Assembly (NCBI GenBank): GCA_963920665.1
Contig: OY987264.1
Span: 25,524,906 to 25,588,905, forward strand
Direction of reading: 5' to 3'
DNA: 64,000 nucleotides
From: Straminergon stramineum
Lineage: Eukaryota; Streptophyta; Bryopsida; Hypnales; Calliergonaceae
Shown here: positions 23,420 to 36,407 of the stretch, piece after piece
How positions within the stretch are numbered: the stretch's first letter is position 1
Layout of the letters: the number at the start of each line of letters is the position of its first letter
Translations under genes and position numbers: made by a program
Notes under the pieces: generated by a model
What the model saw: the letters and a program-made list of their open reading frames with translations, nothing else
What the model was told of the DNA's origin: nothing
Databases searched by the model: none

Positions 23420-23750
23420 GAAATCTTTTAGATGGACTCTCAACTTATTTCTTTAACATATTATGAGAGAGTAACAAGTTGTAGAATCTACATATTTTTG
23501 TGTAAAAGTTTGAAAGATGAAACCTAATTATTTGGGAAGAGTTGGAAATACTTCATTTTGAAATCCAAGCATCATCATATTGCAATTGGTAAGGTTATTT
23601 ATTTTGAAATTTTAGGACAATGTACTCTAACAAGTTAACTAAAGGATCCTATGGTTGGATTTGCTAATGAATAAATATAGATGAAGATTTTGGCCTTGTT
23701 TTGGATTTGAATACTTTGAAGCAATTTTAGACCTAAAACATCGAATTGCT
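23420..23750 (+). repeat. Dispersed repeat, copy related to 1030-1380
   Basis: See the entry at 1030: shared blocks CTAAAGGATCCTATGGTT, ATAGATGAAGATTTTGGC and ACTTTGAAGCAATTTTAGACC lie in the same order. Ends unknown. Confidence 0.55.
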
Positions 23751-24974
23751 TTTGGAATTGAACCCAAAACAATGTCCTCCGGGTGGTAGGCACTTCCTCA
23801 AATATGATTAAATTTTTGGACCAATAGGTGCATTATTTATTTCTACAATGACAATCAAAGCATCCATGAATCTTTTTGTAATCTTGAGGATTAACATGGT
23901 TAACATCTTTAGGACCCAAAGCCAGAACTCAAAGAAGTTTGGAGCAAAGATTATAAAGTAGTCATTTTCTAGGGAATTAGGGGGTAAATTTTTTTTCTAA
24001 AATTTAACAATATTCTACTAAATTTCCAAAACTTGTGTGATAAAATTTTCAAAAATATTAAACGATGATAATAATGATAATTTGACAAACATGGTGTACT
24101 CTATCATCATTAGTCACATACTTGTCAAATGTTAGATGTATAAAAGGGATTTTGTACATGTTGTTCAAAAACTTTCTACCATGCTTAAAAACTTATGGTG
24201 GCATAATTTTTTTATCAAGACAACTCATCAAAAATTAATAACCTTGCACTATATATCAAAATTTTGAAAAATCCATTCAAAGATTGACTTTGCAAGAACT
24301 TGCTTGAATTTCCAATTGTTGATAGATAAACAATTGTTCTTTGAGGATTAATGGTTATACATTTATAGATTAATTTTAGAAAGTTTTGAATCCAAATATG
24401 TTTGAGGAGCCATGTTTGTATTTTTTACTAATTTGAGTAGTCTCTAGTGGCTTAATATTTTGAAATTTTGAATGGAATTTTTAGAATTCTTCTTAACCAT
24501 CATAAGATGTATAAAACTTTGTCTCATGTCATTTTGATAAGTATTGCACAATTCAAAAGTTTTTTTTGTTAAAAAAGCTATATAGAAGTAGATCACATGA
24601 TTGTTAGAAATGTAGTTATTGTTACGGATATTCACCCTTCATCAACTTGGATATCTTCTCTCTACCTTTATTAGACTTTGTAGAAGTCAAATTGTCTTTC
24701 AATGATAGGTCTAACTTCCTAGTATCATAGGGAACTCCTATAATATTTGTATGTCTACTTGAAAACCTTTAATGACTCTTCTAGACTAGATATGCAACTT
24801 CTTGAAGCCTCCTAGTACTTGCTTGGATTTCTACCTGCCTCCTAAAGACTCTTAGTTTTCATTGAAGAAACTTCAAGATGTAGTGATAGTGTATATTAAA
24901 GATAAGATGAGGGAAACTTCAAGTTTTCCATCACAAGTCTAGGAGTATTCTTGTTAAGCTTGGTATTACACCTA
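23751..24974. other. AT-rich intergenic DNA
   Basis: No gene, hairpin tail or element end was recognised. Confidence 0.5.
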
Positions 24975-25375
24975 TGAGTTATTTGTATTACATATTTTTG
25001 TTGTCTTGAATAGTTGTAAGGTTTTGGAGAATGTTGATAAGTTTTGTACATTCATTGTCTTGGTTTTTCAGAATAGTTGATGGATTTTTGGGAAACATTG
25101 ATAGATATTTCACACTTTTGTTTTTGGTCTTAGAAAGCCATAGGATTTATTAGTTGATAGGTATTGCACACTCCTAGTCTCGGTCTTGAATAGTCATGGA
25201 GTTTAGGAAACATTGATAGGTATTACACACTTTTGGATTTGCTCTTGAATAGTTGTAGGGTTTATTGATTGATAGGTATTGCACACTTACGGTTTGGTCT
25301 TTTTGGATAGCCATGGGGTTTATTGGTTGGTAGGTATTGCACATTTTGTTCTTGAAAACCATTGGATTATTATAT
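24975..25375 (+). repeat. Tandem array of ~58-bp units
   Basis: The word TTGATAGGTATTGCACAC recurs with small changes at about 25033, 25097, 25154, 25212, 25269 and 25328, at spacings near 57-65 bp. Between them each unit carries a TTTTGGT-CTTGAATAG-CCATGG block. Units are diverged. Any open frame here is an effect of the repeat. Confidence 0.8.
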
Positions 25376-26779
25376 TTTTAACAGCTATTTAGAATTAACT
25401 AATTTTATTTTATTGATATGAACACTTAGTTTCTTTTTTTCAATATTGAATCTACGAATGGTTGTATGAAAAACTTGCCATATTTTTTGTAGCATTTTGC
25501 CCCAATTTAGATTCAAATGTTGAATACTATGAATACTTTTTAGTAGAACAATCTCAATTGTTGATAAGAAAAATCAACAACTAAGAGTAGTATTGCAAGT
25601 ATTATAGACTACTTGCAAGAACTGAAACAATACTATGTGAAAAAATATAGTTTATCACGAAAATAGATACAACATGGTATAGATTAATAATAAATAGAAA
25701 ATTATGAAAAAATCCTAAAAATTGTCAATTTGTGAGGACTTAAAGGTGATCAAATTTCACCTAAAAAATGAAGTAAAAACCATCTTCAAGGTTTAGAACT
25801 GCTCACAACAAGGAGCCCTATTTGGATGAATGTGGAGGACATAAAATAATGTGTTTTTAGATGCCCCTTAATAAACACATGCCTGCCAAGTGTGGGAATA
25901 GACTTTAGAAATTTCAACTCTAGATCATTAATTTGGATACTGCCCAATACTACCTACCTTCAAAGCATGACAAATTAGCAAAATAGACTTTTAAACATTA
26001 TTATTTTTTATTTCTAAAGAAACAAGGGATATTTTTTCAATCAAGTAAGCTTTATCCAATGAAATTTCAAATTCATCACTTTCATGCTTCAAAAATTATA
26101 GCAAATGACAACTTTGTCATCCTAAATGTGACATAAAATAGTCATTAGATGAAATTTGAGGGCTCCAAGAGCCCACGATTTATCTTGAGTTCCCAAGCTG
26201 TGGGAACTTGCTACAACAGTAGTATGACATGGCACACTCATTGCCACATTAGAAAATAATATATTTTTTAATTTTTTCAATTATTTTTTTAATTCAATTT
26301 TAAGTTTATCTGTACTTTTTAGAATTTTTTTCCGAAAATTCGGAAATTCAACCCATCGTGGGTTGGTTCCCAATTTCTAGCAGCATAGGGAACAATGCAA
26401 GGAATAGCCCTGAAACGGGCTCTTGAAGCCCTCAAATGTCCTCTAATGGTCGGTCTTTCTTGCAATCACTCCTAAACCTCTATCATTTGATGACTAATAC
26501 AAACCCACCTCTCTTGTTTATATTAAATTTGGTTAATAATTGTTAAAAGTTTAAACCTGGTAGGTTTATAGATCTTTATAAGTTCTAATAAAAATTAGCC
26601 TAGATGGAAGACAAGAAAATTTAATATTACTTGTATGCAATTTTTTTCTTAAAATCTATTAAACTTCATAGGTTTTAATAAGTATTAACAAATTTTAACA
26701 GAATCATCAAATAATAAGGCAAAAAAACAATCCAAATATGAAATATCACCAAATCTAACCTAAGTAGGAGAGGTGGTTT
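25376..26779. other. AT-rich intergenic DNA
   Basis: Nothing recognised apart from general low complexity. Confidence 0.5.
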
Positions 26780-26930
26780 TGAACTAGTGGATGTGACACC
26801 ATGTTGAATGGAAGAAGTTTGCCAAACTACATTTGTTTATGTAGTCTGGTCTTGTTTTGTAAGCCTTAAACTATTTGAGACCTCACCTTAGGTGACACTT
26901 GATTTTTGGGCTAATAAGGATTAGAGATGT
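26780..26930 (-). repeat. Inverted relative of the repeat at 20790-20935
   Basis: Contains GGATGTGACACCATGTTGA and GAGACCTCACCTTAGGTGAC, reverse complements of blocks in the first copy. Confidence 0.6.
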
Positions 26931-26989
26931 TACCCCCCAAGGACCAAGTGTCCACTTGGAGGACACTTCAAGGTTTGAGGAAGTTCCTA

Positions 26990-27990
26990 TGATCTCAAGT
27001 TTTGGCATGAATTTTTGAAAAAACTTTAGATAGGAAAATACATTACTTTTCTAAGAATATCAATTTCATTCTAATTATTGTTTCATAGGAGAAAAAGTCA
27101 CTCTACCTTGAGCTCAAAATAGAGGTCATTGAACAACACCAAAAAAATCACAAAAACTCAAAATAATTAAAAAAAATCGTATAGAAAATATTTGTGTCTA
27201 CATGGAAAGATTTATTTCATTCTATTAGGATTAATCTAATAATGATATTTAGTGTAACCACACTAATTGATTTAGAATTTCTTTTAAAATTTTATTTTTG
27301 ATGAAGAGTTTTACCAAAACTACAAGTATATGTACTATCCAAAAAAAATCTTTGTAAATATAGTTGATAAAAAATTTTGCAAGAATAAAAAATTATAAAA
27401 TTTATAAACCTCTCATTGTGGTTTATATTAAATATCATTATTCGTTTAGTGATGAGAAAGTTATGGAGAGTCTTGTTTTAGGGGCAATCAAAGCATCTCC
27501 TTTAAAACTAACTCCTAGGATTCATTTTTTAACTTAATTTTCACAATTTTCCAAACGAAAAAATTCCACATGGTATAGTTTGGTTAATTGCTAAAGCAAC
27601 CTCACCATTGGGATTAGTGTGTTTCAATTCCATCTTAGAACTATTTTCAATTTTCTTTCTATTTGTATCTACTTCTACTTAACAATTTTAAAAGAAATGA
27701 AAATCAAGTATGTGTTTAAATTTTTTTTTCCATACTATCAACTCAATTCTATAGTTTGTTTTTAATTCAAAATCTTTAGATCAAAAGTTTTAAACTAACA
27801 AGATTCAGAACCAAAAAATCTAGTCAAATAAAGTGCAAAAAAATTCATTTTTTCTCTTGAAACCCAAATATCTTGCGATCTAAGTTGTAGTTTCAAAAAA
27901 ATTCTTCTCTACAATTGCATTCTAGTTTAATTCAATTCCTATGGTTAGATCTATAAAAATAATTCAATTTTTTTGCGCTTTGCAATAGAA
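26990..27990. repeat. Diverged repeat related to 19385-19900 and the TTAACCCC family
   Basis: Contains CTTTTCTAAGAATATCAATT, a GAGAGTCTTGTTTTAGGGGC block, the GGGCAATCAAAGCAT block and a block on CACCATTGGGATTAGTGTG with TTTCAATTCCATCTTAG, seen elsewhere in family interiors. Limits are approximate. Confidence 0.45.
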
Positions 27991-28174
27991 ATGGTAATTT
28001 TGAGTGTTTCTTGACAAAAAGGCCTTGATCCTTTAGGGTTTCATTGGAAGGATTCTTTTGACTTGGCATTCTCTAACAAGTTAAGACTTGTATACATTTT
28101 GAGAGAGTTTGTTGCTAATGTTTGCTACTAAATAACTTAACTTTTTTTCTTTCCCACATGACAATCATGAGGGT

Positions 28175-28330
28175 TGCTAGCATGTGAACCTAGGATATTG
28201 AGCCCATGAGCTTAGGAGACTAGACACCTATGCTATAGGCACCTTCCATGGTTATAGGGTACCTATGTTATAGGTATCTTCAATGGTTGTATGGTGCCTA
28301 CTTATACCTAGACTCAAGGCTTGTAGGCTT
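28175..28330 (+). repeat. Repeat with ~35-bp tandem units; inverted relative at 30690-30865
   Basis: ACCTATGCTATAGGCACC-TTCCATGGTTATA is followed by ACCTATGTTATAGGTATC-TTCAATGGTTGTA, a 35-bp step. The reverse complement of 30690-30865 shows the same CCTATGTTATAG and TTCCATG words. Confidence 0.55.
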
Positions 28331-28541
28331 GCATTTCTTGACTAACACACTAGCATCATTATAACAATTACATTGACAAACTTGTATTAAATGATGTATT
28401 ATTGGAAATATAGAACTATAGACTTTTCATAATTCTCCACACTATTTGAATACTCTAAAGTGGAAAATAATGAACAGTAATGAAAGCCGACAACATGATG
28501 TTTAAATATTTGAAAATAGTGTCTATAACTACAAATAAAAG

Positions 28542-28893
28542 ACCAAACTCTAATAATATTTTAGTAACAAATCCAAATATTGAGACTCTGGTTCAAGTTT
28601 TATTCTATATATTTTTGCTCTTTGTTTTCTTGCCATAGCATTTAGACATAACAATAGATTATTTTTTTAAATTGGTGTGCACATTTTTGTTAAAGTTCTT
28701 TACTACCTTTGCTTTAGAAAACAAAATTTGGATTATTTTTCATAAAGTTACTAGCATTCGAAGTTCTGTAAGGATTGAAGAAATAGTGTTTTAGGCCTAC
28801 ATTATCTATGTATTTTGACACATCCAAGGTTGAAAATAGATAATATTTGGATTTGTTACTAGAATCATACTAGAGCTTGGTCTTTCTTGATTG
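28542..28893. repeat. Inverted repeat pair around a ~260-bp interior
   Basis: Left AGACCAAACTCTAATAATAT followed by TAGTAACAAATCCAAATATT. The right side is the inverted match AATATTTGGATTTGTTACTA followed by GAGCTTGGTCTT. Arms are 41-48 bp and roughly 80% alike. It may be an old MITE; no target duplication was identified. Confidence 0.5.
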
Positions 28894-29799
28894 AATGTGG
28901 AATATTCCTCTTCACAAAAGTATTTGGAAGTTGCATATTATGCTCCCCTAAGCTAGTATTTTTTTTTATTAAGGTTTTTTCTTGATTGAATGCATATTAT
29001 CCCTCTTCTTGAAAAGAAATTTAAACTTTTAGAGACTATGGATTTCCTATCTTTAAATTGATTTAATCCCTTGTAGAAGTCTTTCCTCGAGGGGTCAGTG
29101 TGTTAAAAAAATAAGGATATAGGTGCAAACAACCACTATTTTATAGGGGGGGATGACTTTTTTTTTTTCACATGCTATCATTATGTGATTTTCTAATGGG
29201 ACCTATTATTCCATAGCCTATAGTACATTCAAGACATCCAATGCCATTTTCGATACCCTATATTACTCTAAATCCATTTATAATTTTTTGACCCCATGTT
29301 TTTTAAATACTCTATCATTTGTTTGCACATATGTTGCTACTCCAACCGCTCACTACCCCCCGGAGTCTTTCTTATAATTTTGCCAAGTAAATCAAAATTA
29401 GGATTGTTCCAAAAGTCATTGAAGTTTTATCAATGAGGATAAATCATATTGAAGATTTTGTTAAAATGTTTAATACAAATCAAAAATTAGTTAGGAGGTT
29501 CCAACCTATATTGTGTACTCCAACCCATGTAGAGAGTTTGTTTACTTAGAATCTCAATCCAAACACCTTGACTTTCAAAGAACCAAGAATCAAGCTTCCT
29601 AAGAAGTTTGGTGATTGATGATGTAAGTTTCAAGGATTTAAGAACCAAGTTCAATTCATCACTTTTCATCAACTTTAGTGGTATCTCATAGACAAGTTGT
29701 GAGCGGGCCTAGTTGGTACTTTACTTACTAGACAAATTTTACCTTGATTTGTTCTTTTATTTGAATTTTTTTTAATCTTAAACAACTTCTATATGTTTT

Positions 29800-32700
29800 T
29801 AGTAGCCTTTGCAAAAGCTTTTTGAGGATATGACAAGGTTTGTTGTGCAACAACCAAGTTTTATGACAAGGATCTTACTTTGCCTCCATACATACATCAA
29901 ACTTTAGACAACTAACTTGTGACATCATTTGAGATAAGGAAGCATTTATGAGTCAATTTCATTGTGGGCTATGAGATGACAATAAAGATTAATTTCTAAA
30001 TTCTTGTCTCATCTACAAACATTCAATGAAGCAATAAGCCAAGCTATAAAGTATGGCAATTGGTTGTTCCAATGACATCAATATTAACATTATCAGACTT
30101 CATCAAATCATATTGAATTTTTTTTTCAAACAGACACTTCAATCAACATCTCAAGACCAATTTTGAGACATGTAAATTGATGTGGTACAATTCAACCTAC
30201 TAAATATGAAAGAGATAAAATGTCGCCTTAACAAAAATTTATGTCTATGTTGTGAAGAACCTAGTCACAAGACCCATAATTCCCACAATTAGCAATAATG
30301 GTGTTTTCTCAAAACAAGCGCAACCGAATTAAAAAATTAGAATGCCCAATCATATTAGGGACAAAACAATTGGAGCCTTCTACTCCACAAGCCAATCTAT
30401 ATCCTCACCTTTGTACTCAATTTTCTTGTTGTTTTACTATATTCCTATTTCATGGTGTGAAGAAGCTCAAAACATTTATATTGTTGGATTTTGGGACTTC
30501 AATTTTTTTTTCTAAATGAAGAATTTTCAAGACTTTATAAGATTTTTTTTAGTAAAAAATCTAAACAATGTACATATAGAAGTCATAGTTGATTGATCTT
30601 TGTCTTCTTGAAATGTTATTCAGAAATCTATGCTATAGACGGTTTCATTTCATGGTCATAGTAGCAATGTTGTTAGTGTGTGAATATGGAAATGCGAGTA
30701 TATGAGCCTTGAGCATATGCATAAGTGGATATACTACAACCATAGAAGGAGCTTATAACATAAACACCTATAATATAGGTATGTATAATATAGCTATATT
30801 ATAATCATGGAAGGTTTCTATTATATAGACATCTATAACATAGGCATATAGTCTTTTAGGTTCATAGGCACAAATCATAAGTGTGGTTCTTGGGATAAAT
30901 CATTTTTCAACATAGGCTTGTTGATGGATTCAAAAGATTCAATCTATCTCAGATTGGTTAATTCTTTGAATGATGCATGACGTGCAATGCTTACTTGGAC
31001 TTGTGAATTTCTATTGAATCTTCATAAGAGAACTATTCTCAAGTAGCTCCTCCGCTAACTTGGTCGATGTGCAAAGACAACTTGAAATTGGAAGCAGAGG
31101 CAAAAAAGGTTTTCTACATACAAAGTCTGCTTTTACTATAGTTCTCATTTTGATTCATTTAGACTTTTCTGAACCATTCATTTATGGAGACCGATGCTTC
31201 AAACTTCCTGTTAGAAACAATCCTATTGCAAATTAAAAAAGAAAAAGACTCCATTCAATTGTATTCTACTTAAAAAAATTTGGTTACCAAAACTGACTAC
31301 AAAATTCAAGATAAAACAATTTCATTGCTATATGGACTCATTTTAAGAATGAAACTACTTACTTTAAGACACTTCTCATCAAGTGATTGTAGACATAGAT
31401 CACAAAAATCTTAAATGTTTCATGTTATCTTGTGTTTTGAATCATTGTCGAACTTGTTGGAAAATGTCATTCTCTCACTTTGACTTCATCATCACATGTT
31501 ACCCGAAGAAACAACAAAAGTAATTAAATGACTTGTCTTGAAGATCATATTTAGTACCAAAAGAACGAGAAGCAACACATGAATAACAACAAACAATTTT
31601 ACTTAAATCTAAAGAATTCCAACTTTGTACAACAACTATAGCAATGCTTCTTGACTCATTATTTCTTGACCAATTCCATACAACATTGGCTTTGTACCCT
31701 CTAGTTCTTCACATTAAATGTTGCTTTCATAACAACTGCAAAAAACTTAAGTTTTGTAATAACCTCTTATATTTTTTAAAAAGCTTGTATATTTCAAAAA
31801 GTTCCTTATGCCTTTGAGTTCTTCAAACTCATCATGATTTTTCAACCATTAGACATTTTAGGTTCAACAAGACATGAAAACTTATATTTCGAGGTTTATG
31901 ATGGTCTCAAGTGTAGAGGGTTGTCAAAGACTTTGTGCTTTTTCATGACACTTGTTCAAGATTCAAGAAATCAAAAAATTGACCATATAGACTCTTGCAA
32001 CTATTATCTATTTTCAACTAGTCATGGTCTTTAGTTACTATATGTTTCATCATTGACTTACCACCATCAAGTTTTTTTGATATTGCATATCTTATTGAGG
32101 ACCACTTAACAAAAATGACATTTTTTGTCCCTTGCAACAAAACAACCACTAGAGAAAAAACAACCTCTTCTTGAACATCTATTGATGTCATAAATTGTTG
32201 GATGATATCATCTTAGATCTAAGACCTTTATTCAACTTCCTTTTGTTTTTCAACTTCAAACTTATGGTCAAATTATATATGTCAATCAAGTATTAGAATA
32301 GTATTCGCATTGTAACATCAACTATCAGTAAGACAATAAGACTTTATATTTGATATTGACTAAATTACATATAACAACACCATCCATGCCTTAATTCAAT
32401 ACAACTTATTTCATTCCAATTATAGATATCATCCAATATTCAATTTATTGTATTTTTCAAAGATAGACAATTCAATAGTTGAAGACTTATCAACACAATT
32501 ATTAAAACTCTAAGAAACTATAAAACTTCATTTACCAAAAGCTCAAGATTATTATAAGGCATTAATAGATGTGTTCTAAAAAGAATCACCTTCATTCCAA
32601 ATCAATGAAAAAGTTTGGTTGCTTTAGTGTAACATTAGGACTAGTTGATTATATGATAAATTAGACTATTGTCAATTAGGACCATTTTCTATTCAATGAC

Positions 32701-33010
32701 AAATCAATGCAATTGCAATTATAGGTTGGAATCTATGAAGTTACATTCAGTTTTCCATATTTCTCTCTTTGAACCATATGAAGAGCCAAATGTACCAAAC
32801 AAAACACAATCACCACCACCTTTCATTGAAGTCAAGAACTATAAAGAATATAAGGTGGAGAAAGTATTAGATCCATGATACAAATAGAGTAAGTTGGTAT
32901 ATTCTATAAATTGAAATGGATAAGATATCAACAAGTATACAAAGGATTAGCAACAAATGTGATTAGTGGGTTCCAAAAGGTATAGGAATTTCATTGGTTC
33001 AACAATAACT
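29800..33010 (+). pseudogene. Degenerate Ty3/gypsy chromovirus (gag-pol remnant)
   Basis: Pieces appear in the order of a chromovirus, across many frameshifts and stops. Gag ends with a knuckle-like CLCCEEPSHKTHNS (about 30247-30290), whose last Cys is now Ser. A protease-like LLDFGTSIFF lies near 30483, with the active-site D-S/T-G changed to D-F-G. An RT/RNase H junction lies at 31130-31350 (HLDFSEPF, then TDASNFLL one frame over, then KTDYKIQDK). Integrase zinc and core regions lie at 31830-32340 (DLPPS, then LTKMTFFVPCNKTT, then VNQVLE). The 3' end gives SVFHISLFEPYEEPN at 32750 and a chromodomain-like EYKVEKVLDP, then KLVYSIN to 32985. LTRs were not found. An inserted repeat sits at 30690-30865. 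Confidence 0.85.
30690..30865 (-). repeat. Repeat copy inside the chromovirus remnant
   Basis: Inverted relative of 28175-28330, with CACCTATAATATAGG and CATCTATAACATAGG units. It lies where protease/RT coding sequence would be expected, so it may be a later insertion. Confidence 0.45.
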
Positions 33011-33186
33011 TCTACTAGAAGCTTTTACTTTAGTACCCAAGGTTGTACATAAAGGAAGAGAGTTGTCAAATAATAGCAAGAGAATTCACCCTTTATTCTT
33101 AATCTCAATGGCTTTATTTCTTTTCATTTAGTCCTCAAATTGCCTCTACCATACCTTTAGGTCAAGGTAAGTGGAAAATAATAATT

Positions 33187-34099
33187 CTTACCTCTAAAGG
33201 ACCAAGGCCTTGTTTCTACAATAAAAACACACTCAAAATTGCCATTTTATAGCAAAGGGTAAAAAAATAGAATTATTTTTGCCCATCTAACCCTAGGATC
33301 TCACACCTAACTAGTATGAAAATGTGTGGAAAAAATTTCAGAAATTTTGACAACACAAATTGCAAGACATTTGCGTTTAAAGTGAAAAAACAAGTTTTTC
33401 AGTACATTATGGGACTAGATTATTTAACTTTTAACCTTCTTAACTTTAATTTTTTCCACTACAGAGTTTTGAGCTTTAAAATCTATATGGTGGAGAATTG
33501 AGTCAAGAGTCAAGGAAAAAATACCCAAAAAATTGATTTTTCTTCTCTAAAAAATTGTTAAGTAGAAATAGGTACAAAATAGAAGAAAAATCTAAATTAT
33601 TCATATCTCTATGATGGAATTAAAATGCACTTATCCCAATGGTGAGATTTTTCTATCAAGAAAATAAAACCATGTGGATTTTTTTTTAAATTGTAAAAAT
33701 TGCATTCAAAAATGAATCATACAAGTTATTTTTTCAAGATGATGCTCTAATTGCCTAAAAAACAAGATTATCCACAACTTTCTCATAACAAATCCAAATG
33801 GAATGAAACAAATCTTTCTATATAGATAAAACCATAATCTATGAAGAAAAAAATAAAAATAAAATAAAATTCAAATTTTTGTATTTTTTTTGCTGCCCCC
33901 TTCCCCTATGTTGAGCTTATTTGGGCATAACTCTTGTTTCCAAGCATTGAATGAAAAAAAAATTAATATTCCCACAAAGCTAATTAATGTTTCTCTCTTC
34001 ATAAAAAGTTTCAAAAAATTAGGACAAGAATTGAGATTGTAGGTACCTATCCAAAATCCCATTTGTTCCTTGAAGGGACAATGGCCCTTTAGGGGTAAA
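33187..34099 (+). mobile_element. ~0.91-kb TTAACCCC-end family element
   Basis: Starts TCTTACCTCTAAAGGACCA and ends ATGGCCCTTTAGGGGTAAAG, giving inverted ends of about 20 bp with a few mismatches. The interior is collinear with 6755-7700. No coding frame is visible. Confidence 0.65.
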
Positions 34100-34389
34100 G
34101 AAAGTCCTCCCCCCTAATAGCGATCTAGAGAAATTGTCGTATTCAAAAAGAATTAAATGATCAAGTTATTGTAAACAAATAAAATGTCCATTGTTAGCTA
34201 GAAAGTCCAAAATGAAGTCTACTTACCATTTGCCATCAAGAATTTTTTTTATGGCAAAGTGTAGTAGGTACTTTGTTGATATGTAGTAAAATCAATGGCT
34301 AGAGAGTTTGTTTTAATAATAAAATCCATTGTCTTGTATGAATCCTCAAAAGAAATTGGATAATTTGAAGATGAGAGCTTGATCGCTTA

Positions 34390-34780
34390 TTGTCAAAACT
34401 TAAAAATTGTGTTCAAAGCAAAATTTCAAACCTCATTTTGGCATAGTAGAATAATCTTTTTCAAGACACTTTGAACTGGAGTGGAAAATGAAGTTGAATG
34501 TCATCTCCCAAAATTCATTTATGATTTCAAGACTCCCCCCAAAAGTTATGGACAAAATTCAGAGAGAATGTTTAAAAATGTCAAGAAAATGTCCCTTCCA
34601 ACTCTTCTATGAATTTTGTTCATAACTTTTGGGGGGAGTCTCAAAATCACAAACAATTTTTTGGAGATGAAATCCAACTTAATTTTCCACACTAGTTCAA
34701 AGTGTTTTGAAAAAAGTTATTGTCTATGACTAAATGAGTTCTAAAATTCTACTTCAAACACAATTTTGACTTAACTATGA
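34390..34780. repeat. Imperfect foldback, ~165-bp arms
   Basis: Left arm contains CACTTTGAACTGGAGTGGAA and GACTCCCCCCAAAAGTTATG. The right arm carries the inverted forms CATAACTTTTGGGGGGAGTC and CACTAGTTCAAAGTG. The spacer is about 45 bp. Arms are diverged by roughly a fifth. It may be a foldback transposon or an inverted duplicate. Confidence 0.7.
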
Positions 34781-36407
34781 GCTGTTGAGCTCCTACTAAT
34801 TCTAATTTCCAAATCCCACAAAGGTTATTTTACCTCCTACCACCCCTCTTGTGTAAAGAGCTTCTGTTCTCAACTCTTTGTATATCATATTAAGTGGCTT
34901 GTGAAACCTAATGCATAATATGTTGAATTTTTTATAACAAAATCTTGGATTTTCTTAAAATTAAATTATAAAATGCCAGACCTACTTTGAAACATTTATT
35001 AATTATTTGGCATCAATGTGTTGACTTTGCCCTAATAGTATGGTAGTAGTTTATTCTCTAACCTCAACACATCTAATTGGAAAGTTTTTAGAAAGTCATT
35101 AGACCTAGACTCTCAATTAGAAGTTAAACTTCAATTTTCTTTATCACAACTTTTCAAGCAACTACTCCAATCCTTTGATCCTTAGCAGCTATAAGAGCAC
35201 CCTAAAAAAGAAGCTAGATCCTCCAAGCAATAGAAAAAATGGCTCTAAGGGTAAACCAATCCATATGCACATCCTTGAAGAATTACTTAAAAGACAAATG
35301 TTTAAATTTGTCTCCTTGTCATAGTAAGCCTTTTAGTCCCCTTGAATTTTGTAATCTTCTTTTTTTAATAGGACTTCCTTGATTTTAGTTATGAATTCAA
35401 AATTTTCAAATGTGATCATCTATAGTAAATAATAATTTTCAATTCTCATCCTAAGATGAAATGTTTTGATGAGTGTAAGGATTGGTTTTTTCACCTTGTT
35501 CCATAGAAACTACGTCCATTTCTATGCTTGCCAAACAACAAATTTTCTTTTGATGGTTTCTCTCTATAGTCCAATCTCATCTATACACGAAAGACAAAAA
35601 TATAGGAATTTTGAAGTTATTTTGGACAACACTTCATCAATTCCATCCAAGTAAATATAGGGGAATTACCAAATCATTTCTACAATAATTGCTCTATAAT
35701 CCAATGCTATTTTATACTATTCTAAACTAATTTTATTCAGTCATGTTATATAATTTATGATAATGAATAATGTTTTTCTAATCCCCAAATCCTTCAAAAA
35801 TTCGTACACTTTGTTGTATAGGTTACATTTTTTTTGAAGGTGAACCTACTGAAAAACTTACATTAAGGTTTTTTTCACACTACATTCTAAGTCTTGTTTC
35901 TTGAAGTTCCACTTGAATGCCCCAAACCAACTTTCTTGGATTGTAGAGGGAGAATACAAAATATTGTTTGTAGGACCTAGAACTACGTAGTGCGAAACAA
36001 GTCAAAAAGTCAAAAAACCCATCTTTTGTGGCACTTTTTGCACAAAATCTACATTGGACAGATTTATTCACAACATCAACTCATGTAGGCATTGATTTTG
36101 TGTTAATTTTTCATATTATATAGAAATTAGTACCAATCAATGAGACTTGGAGCCAAAATTGGGTTTCTATTTTCACCAAATCCAACTCGGGCTTCAAATT
36201 CCACTTGTTTAGCACCAAAAACTCCACAAAGCCTTGCCATTTAAGCATTTTTGAGTGCATTGTACCTTGAGCCTTGAGACATTGTGAAAAAACCTAAATC
36301 CCCATTTTCAACTCTCCACCAACTAAGATTTTGATAATGGATGTAGAATATAGTGAGAAATGCCCGTCTTCACCATTGCCACTTATAAAAGAAATCGCAA
36401 AATGACT
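34781..36407. other. AT-rich intergenic DNA with a MITE scrap
   Basis: No gene. At about 35330-35450 a fragment (TTATGAATTCAAAATTTTCA, then TGATCATCTATAG) resembles the interior of the hAT-like MITEs. The rest is unassigned. Confidence 0.45.

Larger units (their letters stand above)
27991..29799. other. AT-rich DNA with inverted and tandem repeats
   Basis: No gene. Two features stand out: the tandem-like block at 28175-28330, related in inverted form to 30690-30865, and an inverted pair at 28542-28582 / 28846-28893. Sequence upstream of the chromovirus remnant may include its 5' region, but I could not identify LTRs or a primer-binding site. Confidence 0.45.

Noticed and set aside
25174..25362. 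Minus-strand 62-codon frame with repeated CNTYQ words
   Set aside because: A translation of the ~58-bp tandem repeat, not a gene.
24975..25375. CRISPR-like array
   Set aside because: Repeats are diverged, spacing varies and the context is a plant nuclear genome; it is an ordinary tandem repeat.
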